Shown here: one piece after another, positions 1 through 6,927 of the stretch
How positions within the stretch are numbered: the first letter of the stretch is position 1
How the letters are laid out: the number at the start of each line of letters is the position of its first letter
DNA from: Campylobacterota bacterium
GTDB taxonomy: Bacteria > Campylobacterota > Campylobacteria > Campylobacterales > JAADDG01
Direction of reading: 5' to 3'
DNA: 14,234 nt
Assembly (NCBI GenBank): GCA_013154075.1
Contig: JAADDG010000099.1
Span: forward strand, 1-14,234
Made by a program: the position numbers and the translations under genes
The notes under the pieces: generated by a model
Told to the model about the DNA's origin: nothing
The model's input: only the letters and a program-made list of their open reading frames with translations
Database searches by the model: none

Positions 1-755
1 AAAACAACCATATATATGTTTATAAAAAGCCCTGCCAAAAAGAGCGGTATCCCTATCGTTCCGAAAAGATGCATGGGCTTTTGTCTATATTTTAGCATAA
101 AGATCATAAACAACAGATCGCTTATTACTTTAAACGTCCGCCCTATTCCGTATTTCGATTTGCCGTGAAGTCTTGGATGGTGTCTTACTTTCATCTCCGT
201 GATTTTAGCTCCGTAGATTTTCGCCAAAACCGGAATGAATCTGTGAAGCTCTCCATATAGATCAAGATTTTTGGCAACCTCTTTTTTAAAGACTTTCAAC
301 GTACAGCCGTAATCTTTGATATCCACTTTGGTTGTTTTTCTTATAATAAAATTTGCGATTTTGCTTGGAATCTTTCTTAATAAAAGTCCGTCTTTCCTAT
401 CCTCTCTTATGCCGGCTACCACATCCCAGCCCTCTTTGTCGAGCTTCTCCATCATTAAAGGAATATCTCTTGGATCGTTTTGCAAATCTCCATCCATCAA
501 AGCGACGATATCTCCCCTACTCTCTTTGATTCCCGCCGCTATCGCCGTAGTCTGTCCGTAGTTTCTATTTAAAACTATTATTTTGGTTCTTTCGTCTTTA
601 TACTTTTTAAGCTCTTCTACCGTATTATCTTCGCTTCCGTCATCAACTACGATAAGTTCGTAATCTATATCCTTCAAAGCCTCTCTTACGGCTTTAAATA
701 GAGGTTTTATATTTTCTTCCTCATTCATAACGGGAATGACTAAAGATAATTTCAT
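1..755 (-). CDS. Family 2 glycosyltransferase, DPM1/GtrB/ArnC-like, C-terminus cut by window edge
   Basis: About 251 residues are readable from the ATG at 755 before the window ends, and the frame is open throughout. The GT-A fold motifs are in order: LVIPVMNEEENI (5-16), VVDDGS (36-41, nucleotide-sugar binding), NYGQTTAIAAG (65-75), the DxD-type MDGDLQNDP (87-95) and HRFIP (171-175). A hydrophobic stretch from about 228 (FGTIGIPLFLAGLF) is probably the first of the C-terminal membrane helices usual in this family. Known relatives move a sugar from a nucleotide donor to a polyprenyl phosphate (dolichol- or undecaprenyl-phosphate) at the cytoplasmic face of the inner membrane. The sugar here cannot be told. 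A Shine-Dalgarno-like AAAGGA lies inside the last codons of the MutS gene, and only 1 nt separates its stop from this ATG, so this is the last visible gene of the leftward cluster. The functional link to the repair genes may be no more than co-transcription. Confidence 0.9.
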   Translation of the reverse strand, partial: MKLSLVIPVMNEEENIKPLFKAVREALKDIDYELIVVDDGSEDNTVEELKKYKDERTKIIVLNRNYGQTTAIAAGIKESRGDIVALMDGDLQNDPRDIPLMMEKLDKEGWDVVAGIREDRKDGLLLRKIPSKIANFIIRKTTKVDIKDYGCTLKVFKKEVAKNLDLYGELHRFIPVLAKIYGAKITEMKVRHHPRLHGKSKYGIGRTFKVISDLLFMIFMLKYRQKPMHLFGTIGIPLFLAGLFINIYMVV

Positions 756-756
756 T

Positions 757-3693
757 CTATTCCTTTACCTCAAAGTGTAGTTTCAGCCCCTCTTCACTCA
801 TAAAAAATCCGTAAATAACTATTTTGCCTTCATGAATCTTTTGATGATGATATTTGCAAAGAGGAAGCAGATTATATCTGTGATTTTTGTGAAAATGCCC
901 TATTTTTCCGCCTATAGCCTCACTTTGAGCTCTTATGTGGTGTACATCCTCAGCGGGACTGTCGCAAAAAGCGCATTTTGTCAAATATAGATTTTTGTTG
1001 TATTTGCTTCTTTTTTTCCTCTTTAAAAGCTCTATTTCGCTAAAGCTTTTTGAGAGATTTTTTCTTATTTTGTAAGCATTATCTATAAACTCCCGATCCA
1101 TATGAAGATATTTGGCAAACTCCAAACCATAAAGAGAGTCTCCGCTTCCCGTTTGAAGTTTCCTATCGTAAATGAGCCTATCGTTTATCTCATCGTATTT
1201 AACGGACAGATGCAAAAATACCACTTCTTTTAGATTTTTGATCTCTTCTATCTGTGTTAGCTGATGTAGATGAGTGGCAAACATAAAGAATGATTTTAGT
1301 TTGTGAAGTTTTAGAATGGAGCTTGCCACTATCGCAAGAGCCGATTGAGTCTCCGTTCCTTGGCTGATCTCGTCTCCCAAAACGAGGCTGTTGCTATCGG
1401 CTCTATTGAAAATATTTTTAAGCTCCAGCATCTCTACGCTAAATGTGGAAAGCCCTTTGAATAGATTGTCTCTTGAGACGATTCTTGTAAAAAGTTTATC
1501 TACGATACTCATTCTAAATTCGTCCGCCGCCACATAAAATCCAGCTTGCGCCATAATGACGGCTATTCCGAGACTCTTCATCAAAGAGGACTTTCCGCTT
1601 GAGTTGATGCCATAAAGCATCACTCCCCTCACCTCTTTTCCGCCGCTTGCTTCCAAAGTGATATGTTCTTTTTTCTTAGCCTCCTTAGAATCTCCGAAAA
1701 ACAGATCGTTTGGAATATAGATTCCGTTCTCTTCGTTGGATTCTATCACCGGATGACGCAGGGAGATAGCTTCGATAAAGCCCTCTTTTCTCTTTTCGAA
1801 AAGAGAGGGTTTCGTATAATTATAAAAATCGGCACACTTCGCGCCGCTTATGGCTACATCTATCGAGCCTACGAAATTTATCAAAGCCTCCAAAGAGAAA
1901 GAGAATCTCTTTTCTATCTCCTCTATGCTCTCGTCATATTTCTCTTTTACCAAATTTATAAGTTTTGCGTGATTTGCTATATATTTGGATGAGATCTCTT
2001 CGAAATATTTCGAGGAGATTTTCACACTGTTTTTTAATTTTTTGAATGTAAAATCTTTAAAAAAGTGGTGTTTCCCATTGATAGTTACGAAACTTTTCAA
2101 AAGTCTCTCTTCTATCAAAGAAAATCTGCTTTTCGTAAGAGAGATAAAATATCCTTCCGTCTCCAAAAAGCCCAAAGAAGCATACTTTTGATCTTCGCCT
2201 TCAAAAAGAGAGTCTATAAAATTTACAAAACTCTCAAGCTCTTTTAAATATTCTCTGTTTGCCTCCACAAGCTTATCGATATTTGGAAACAGTCCCTTTT
2301 TAAAAAGATTTGAATTAATTTGGCTTTTTGTATATTTAGCGCACTCATCCAGATCAAAACCGTTACTTAAAAAGGCTATTATGCTTTTTGTCTCTTTCAA
2401 TAAAGACTCATCTATCTCAATATCTTTGCTTTTTGCGATATCAAATAGATTTACTATCGATTCCAAAGAGGTATGCAGATATTTAAGCTCCAGAGGATGA
2501 ATCTTTTTTAATTTGATTCTTCTTAAGATTCTCTCAAGATCGTAAATCTGTTTTAGAGAGTTTTCGAAATCTCTAAAACAAGGAAGCAGTTTTTCTATCA
2601 AATCCAAGCGCGAATTTATAATATTTATATCGCATATGGGATTTAAAAGTCTCTCTTTCAAGATTCTTTTTCCAAAAGCGGTGGAGGTTTTGTCTACGAG
2701 GCTAAGGAGCGTCATATCGGACGGATTTTTCGAGACTATTCCAAGCTGTTCCAAAGGATTGTTTCCAAGATACATAAATTTAAGATTTCCCAAAAACTTG
2801 GGGCGGTTCATCTTCTCCAAAAGTGTCGGATCGTGATCTATGATAAATTCGCTCAAAATAGCCAAACTCTCGCTTGCATAAGGATATCTTTCGAGATTTA
2901 GGTACTCTATCGGAGAGAGAATCGATTTGATTTGAAAAATCTTTTCAAACAAAGCGTTTTGATAGGAGATCTTTACACGCGTATTTGAAAAGGAGTAGTG
3001 ATAATTTCCCTCGATCTCCAAATATTTCAAAACTTTATCGATATCTATATCTTTGCTAAGAAAAGTGAAAATAATCTCGCTTGTCTGATATGTTTGTAGC
3101 AGATTGAAAACCTCGTCCAAAGCGTAGGTTTTATCTTCTCTCGTGCCGTGAATTTCGTTTATCAGAGTTTTTCCGGTGCTTACGTCTATCGCCGCATATC
3201 CTACCGAGTAGATCTCTTTATTTTTATCGATCAGCAAAGAGGCTATGAAGTTTTCGGTAGGCTCCATCAAATAATCGATATTGGTTCCGGGAGATATGAT
3301 ATTTGCCAAATATCTCTGGATTTTCGGAGGTTCGCCCTTTTGCTTTATCACAACGACGGTATATTTTTTGGCCTGAACGAGTCTGTTTAGATATCTCTCG
3401 AACGAGACGGAAGGGACACCAGCAAGAAGCGGATTTTGGATGGAATTTTCAAGAATCGATTTGTTTTTTCGCGTTAGCTGGATATTTAAAACTTCGGCCA
3501 CCTCTTTGGCTTTTCCCAAAGAGAGCTCTTGGTTGTTTACTTCGTAAACTTCGAAAAAAGCCCCTATCTCCATAAAGACTATGGTATCTTTACCGTATTT
3601 TTCTTCAAAATATTTCTGAAGTTCGAAATATATCTCGGTAATTAGCTTTTTTTTGTCGTTTAGGATCTTCTCTACGAACTGTTTATGTCTCAA
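757..3693 (-). CDS. mutS: MutS7-type mismatch-repair ATPase with C-terminal HNH endonuclease
   Basis: A 978-residue MutS homologue. Domain I is present with the mismatch-reading Phe-x-Glu motif as GAFFEVY (F46, E48), followed by AGVPSVSFERYL (91-102). The core/lever region runs from about 300 to 610. The ATPase domain has Walker A GINSSGKSS (695-703), STFS (749-752), Walker B LVLGDE (770-775, D774-E775) and ATHLHQL (806-812). After a basic linker (about 890-905) comes an HNH nuclease: C907-x2-C910, VHHI (H918, H919), N941 and LCKYHH (945-950) with H954; the two CxxC-like pairs probably hold a structural zinc. This arrangement is that of the MutS7 subfamily, which has an HNH nuclease of its own and might nick DNA without a separate MutL. 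Start: the first codon is TTG at 3693, 2 nt after the nth stop; an in-frame TAA lies nine codons upstream with no ATG between, and AGGA sits just before it. Fourth-to-fifth gene in a compact cluster. Family call is secure; nuclease activity is inferred. Confidence 0.96.
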   Translation of the reverse strand: MRHKQFVEKILNDKKKLITEIYFELQKYFEEKYGKDTIVFMEIGAFFEVYEVNNQELSLGKAKEVAEVLNIQLTRKNKSILENSIQNPLLAGVPSVSFERYLNRLVQAKKYTVVVIKQKGEPPKIQRYLANIISPGTNIDYLMEPTENFIASLLIDKNKEIYSVGYAAIDVSTGKTLINEIHGTREDKTYALDEVFNLLQTYQTSEIIFTFLSKDIDIDKVLKYLEIEGNYHYSFSNTRVKISYQNALFEKIFQIKSILSPIEYLNLERYPYASESLAILSEFIIDHDPTLLEKMNRPKFLGNLKFMYLGNNPLEQLGIVSKNPSDMTLLSLVDKTSTAFGKRILKERLLNPICDINIINSRLDLIEKLLPCFRDFENSLKQIYDLERILRRIKLKKIHPLELKYLHTSLESIVNLFDIAKSKDIEIDESLLKETKSIIAFLSNGFDLDECAKYTKSQINSNLFKKGLFPNIDKLVEANREYLKELESFVNFIDSLFEGEDQKYASLGFLETEGYFISLTKSRFSLIEERLLKSFVTINGKHHFFKDFTFKKLKNSVKISSKYFEEISSKYIANHAKLINLVKEKYDESIEEIEKRFSFSLEALINFVGSIDVAISGAKCADFYNYTKPSLFEKRKEGFIEAISLRHPVIESNEENGIYIPNDLFFGDSKEAKKKEHITLEASGGKEVRGVMLYGINSSGKSSLMKSLGIAVIMAQAGFYVAADEFRMSIVDKLFTRIVSRDNLFKGLSTFSVEMLELKNIFNRADSNSLVLGDEISQGTETQSALAIVASSILKLHKLKSFFMFATHLHQLTQIEEIKNLKEVVFLHLSVKYDEINDRLIYDRKLQTGSGDSLYGLEFAKYLHMDREFIDNAYKIRKNLSKSFSEIELLKRKKRSKYNKNLYLTKCAFCDSPAEDVHHIRAQSEAIGGKIGHFHKNHRYNLLPLCKYHHQKIHEGKIVIYGFFMSEEGLKLHFEVKE

Positions 3694-3695
3694 CT

Positions 3696-4343
3696 CTATC
3701 CTGCTTTGAAGTTCTCTTTACTTTTACAATACTCTCTTAAGCCGCACTCTTCGCATTTGGGATTTTTGGCGGTACATATATATCTTCCAAAAAGCACCAT
3801 CCCCTGATGAATGATATCGAGATGATCTTTGAAAGCTTCTCTTAGATCCTCTTCCGTCTTTTCGGGAGTTTTCGCATCACTTAGGCCGAGTCTGTGAGCT
3901 ACTCTAAAGACGTGCGTATCCACCGCCATGAGATTGGCTCCCGCAAACTCTATCATAACCACGTGCGCCGTTTTGCGCCCTACTCCGGGAAGCTTTACAA
4001 GCTCCTTTTCATCAAGCGGGATTTCGCCTTTGTATTTTTCCATGACCGTTTTGGCCATATTGACAAGATTCTTGGCTTTGTTGTTGAAAAAGGAGCAGGA
4101 TTTTATAAGCTCCTTTACCTCCTCTACGTCGGCTTTAGCCAACGAAGAGATATCGGGATACTTTTCGAAAAAGGCGGGAGTTATGATATTTACTCTCTTA
4201 TCGGTACATTGAGCCGACAGTATGACCGCTACCAAAAGCTCGTACAAGCTTTTATATTTGAGTTCCGTTTTTGCGTTTTTGTAATTTTCTAAAAAAAACT
4301 TTTTTATAGCCTCTATCTCTTCTTTACTTGCTCTTACCATCAT
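3696..4343 (-). CDS. nth: Endonuclease III (DNA glycosylase/AP lyase)
   Basis: A 215-residue protein matching the usual length of bacterial Nth. It carries the helix-hairpin-helix LPGVGRKTA (118-126), with K124 at the place of the catalytic lysine, the catalytic aspartate D142 in AVDTHVFRV (140-148), and a C-terminal 4Fe-4S cluster loop C-x6-C-x2-C-x5-C (C190, C197, C200, C206). Members remove oxidised pyrimidines from DNA and cut the abasic strand by beta-elimination, in the cytoplasm. The gene starts with two adjacent ATG codons (4343 and 4340), 20 bp inside the end of the carboxypeptidase gene, and ends 2 nt before the TTG start of the MutS gene, so translation of all three is likely coupled. 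All residues needed for activity appear intact. Either ATG could be the true start; I kept the first. Confidence 0.97.
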   Translation of the reverse strand: MMVRASKEEIEAIKKFFLENYKNAKTELKYKSLYELLVAVILSAQCTDKRVNIITPAFFEKYPDISSLAKADVEEVKELIKSCSFFNNKAKNLVNMAKTVMEKYKGEIPLDEKELVKLPGVGRKTAHVVMIEFAGANLMAVDTHVFRVAHRLGLSDAKTPEKTEEDLREAFKDHLDIIHQGMVLFGRYICTAKNPKCEECGLREYCKSKENFKAG

Positions 4344-6927
4344 TCTCTATCTTATAAGCTAAAATTTCGGGTTCGCTATAGTTCGGTACGTTGTCATAGA
4401 CAAATACCGCATAATATTTTCCGATTTCTGGAGTGCCGAAATTATCGTAAGTGTAATTATCTTTTCCGGCATAAAGTTTCACTCCGTCAAACGGGGTTTT
4501 CGGCGGATGGAATCTGTTTCTAACCACGTAAGCTCCTACGAAATCTTTATCTTTCGGATTCTCCCATGTAAGTTTAATCATACCGTTTTCTAAAGAAGCT
4601 TTCAAGTTTTTGGCTTTTTCAAGAGGCTTTTTTCTTTTTGGAATATATTCTATCACTAAAGAGGGGGCTTTTTCGTCGTCTTTGGAATACCAATCCACCG
4701 TCTGATTCGATGACGTCTCCAAACTCGTAGCTTTTACGATAAAAGAGGCCGTTTTATCCTCCTCATGCAGTTTTTCCAATTCGAGCATCGAATAGGTATC
4801 GAAAATGAAAAAGTGCTTTTTATTTGACGTCAAATCGTCTCTTCCTATATCGTAGCCTACATATTCGATACTTTTTCTATTTTTTATAGCCTCATAGGAA
4901 TCGGAATCCACTTTGTCTATGAATTCTATATTGAATCTTACGTCTTTTTTGGTAGTTAGTTTGTTTTTGTTCTGCATAACGATATAGGCGTTTACTATTA
5001 CCGTTTTGTCGGGATCCGGAAGAGAGCTTAAATCAAACTCCATATAACCGTAAATTTTGTTTTTATTCTCGTCAAATCCCGCTTTAAGCTCGTTATGTAC
5101 GACGTTATCGGTGTAGATCGAGCTTAGTTTGATCGGTTTTAGCTCTATTTTTGTGGGAGGAATCGTATATTTGATCTCAAGATTGGGTCGATAATGGATA
5201 CCTCCTCCGAATTTACCGTATCCGATATCAAATTGCATCATCTGAGAATCTCTTCCCAAAGGAAGCTTTGTCGGGCCCTCCACTTTAAACAGCACTTTTT
5301 GCTTCTCGAGATGATCGGCCAAAATTTTTCTCTCAAAGGCGTTTAGATTCCAGTGACTCCAGATTCCTTGCGTAAGCTTTTCCGATTTTATCGTATCGCC
5401 CAAAGTCTCTATGCTCTTTGCGTTGTGAATCTCGTCAAAATCGGTTATATCCGAAACGCTCTCTTCATCTATAAAGGATATCGCCCACTCTCCATATTTT
5501 TCTATCTTCACCCCTACCCTATTCATAGGATATAAGGATAATCTTGCGTATTTGATTATGGCGTTTTTGGGAATGGAGCTTAGATCGAACTCCATCACTC
5601 CGTAGCAAATTCCTTTGCTTTTATTTACACCTATAAAAAGAGAATTTTTACCGAAATGCGATCTGTTTTGCTCTTTGGTAAATTCTCCCACATATCCCAC
5701 CTTTTTGGGAAGAGGGAATATGGTTCTTGAAAATTCGTCTCTGTCAAGAAGCGTTTTTATTCTAAGTTTCGGAGAAAATCTCGATTTTACGTTATTTGTC
5801 CTATCATATGCCCTTATATAATAGTAATACTCCGTTCCGGATTCAAGCTCTTTATCGATATATTTCGTATCTTTCGTAACCGCTATTAGTGAATTTTCTC
5901 TGCAAGGCTGTTTGTTTCTTTTGTTTCTATAGATTTCGAAATAGATATCTTTGTCGTTTTCATACTCCCACACAAGCTCTACGCAGTCGGTATCTATTCT
6001 CTCCACCGTAAAATTCTCAACCATCTTCGGAGCGGACTTGGAGTGGTTTTTGGCCTCGTTTAGAGCGTAAATCAGAGCCGGAATATGTTCGTGAATATTT
6101 TCTGACATATTTTGCATGTAATCCGGAATATTTCTCGTTCCAACTTCCACCACGGCAGCCGCTATCCCTTTGGAGTAGTAATACTCTCTTCCGCTTCCGC
6201 TTATAAGTTTGGTCGGCGGTTTTCCTCTATGTATTCCGTACTCTCTGCCGGTTACTTTCATAATCTCATAATTCATATTCGCACAAAGGATATTGATATC
6301 GGTTCCGTCAAGCTCCGCTTCGTGTCTGAATTTGTGAGCCGGGAAAAAGACGTTTCCTTGAGAGTGGTAATCCAAAGCTACGGTTATATTCGGATGAGAA
6401 TCCACAAACTCTTTTATGGCTCTCGTTTCCGGTTCGCTAAACGGATAAGGTCCTCCGTAGACGTTTGAAGATGTATTGGTGCTTTTTACGAATCCCACAC
6501 TAAAGTTTCTATTTAGATCGACTCCGAAAGTGCCGTCTTTGTTGTCTCTTCTATTTTTTCTCCAAAATGCGAAATGATTCCTTGAATACTCGAATCCGTC
6601 GGGATTTAGACAAGGAACCATATAAAGAGTGTTTCTAATGAGTGCGGAGCTTAAAAGCGGATTTTTTTTGTAATTTTCTATTACATATTTTATAAACTCT
6701 ATCGCAAGCTCGTTTCCTATCCACTCTCTTGCGTGAATAGTGCCGGTATATAAAAGTGCCGGTTTCAAATCGGCATACTCCACATCCAAAGAGACGGTGG
6801 CAAGAATGATATCCCGCCCCTCCCACGTTGTTCCTATATTTTGTATCTTAATTAAATGAGGATACTCTTTGGCACACTCTTTTAGAAAATCTACACTCTC
6901 TTGATAAGATTTGTATTGATTTTTCAT
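4324..6927 (-). CDS. M14 zinc carboxypeptidase with Fn3-like and beta-sandwich repeat domains, no signal peptide
   Basis: An 867-residue protein. Residues 1-295 form an M14 metallocarboxypeptidase domain: zinc ligands H65 and E68 in HARE, R123, substrate-carboxylate binders N139-R140 in DLNRNF, third zinc ligand H188 in DYHSQG, and the catalytic glutamate E261 in VVEVGT. The domain looks active and should remove C-terminal amino acids. Then follow an Fn3-like module (about 302-393), two similar beta-rich modules (about 395-590 and 595-763) sharing the phrase MEFDLSS (445-451, 629-635), resembling DNRLRE-type stalk domains, and a second Fn3-like module (about 768-862). No signal peptide or membrane segment is visible, which is odd because such stalk modules usually belong to secreted proteins. 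Start: I chose the ATG at 6927, which overlaps the previous stop as ATGA and has AGGAG 4 nt upstream; an upstream in-frame TTG at 6963 lacks these signals. Specificity is unknown, although R247 lies near the expected S1' pocket. Confidence 0.92.
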   Translation of the reverse strand: MKNQYKSYQESVDFLKECAKEYPHLIKIQNIGTTWEGRDIILATVSLDVEYADLKPALLYTGTIHAREWIGNELAIEFIKYVIENYKKNPLLSSALIRNTLYMVPCLNPDGFEYSRNHFAFWRKNRRDNKDGTFGVDLNRNFSVGFVKSTNTSSNVYGGPYPFSEPETRAIKEFVDSHPNITVALDYHSQGNVFFPAHKFRHEAELDGTDINILCANMNYEIMKVTGREYGIHRGKPPTKLISGSGREYYYSKGIAAAVVEVGTRNIPDYMQNMSENIHEHIPALIYALNEAKNHSKSAPKMVENFTVERIDTDCVELVWEYENDKDIYFEIYRNKRNKQPCRENSLIAVTKDTKYIDKELESGTEYYYYIRAYDRTNNVKSRFSPKLRIKTLLDRDEFSRTIFPLPKKVGYVGEFTKEQNRSHFGKNSLFIGVNKSKGICYGVMEFDLSSIPKNAIIKYARLSLYPMNRVGVKIEKYGEWAISFIDEESVSDITDFDEIHNAKSIETLGDTIKSEKLTQGIWSHWNLNAFERKILADHLEKQKVLFKVEGPTKLPLGRDSQMMQFDIGYGKFGGGIHYRPNLEIKYTIPPTKIELKPIKLSSIYTDNVVHNELKAGFDENKNKIYGYMEFDLSSLPDPDKTVIVNAYIVMQNKNKLTTKKDVRFNIEFIDKVDSDSYEAIKNRKSIEYVGYDIGRDDLTSNKKHFFIFDTYSMLELEKLHEEDKTASFIVKATSLETSSNQTVDWYSKDDEKAPSLVIEYIPKRKKPLEKAKNLKASLENGMIKLTWENPKDKDFVGAYVVRNRFHPPKTPFDGVKLYAGKDNYTYDNFGTPEIGKYYAVFVYDNVPNYSEPEILAYKIENDGKSK

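Noticed and set aside
316..561. Plus-strand open frame near the left edge
   Set aside because: It is antisense to the glycosyltransferase frame, which has a complete set of GT2 motifs.
1789..1806. Perfect 18-bp palindrome TCTCTTTTCGAAAAGAGA
   Set aside because: It lies inside mutS and encodes an ordinary SLFEKR stretch; codon choice explains it and no promoter or gene end is near.
1994..2019. Long palindrome centred on TCGAAATATTTCGA
   Set aside because: It is within mutS and follows from the repeated peptide ISSKYFEEISSKY; there is no sign of a regulatory role.
3894..4292. Long open frame on the plus strand opposite nth
   Set aside because: It is fully antisense to a conserved gene with all catalytic residues, lacks a ribosome site, and has an unlikely composition. 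Similar plus-strand frames opposite mutS, the M14 gene, the ligases and batD were rejected for the same reason.
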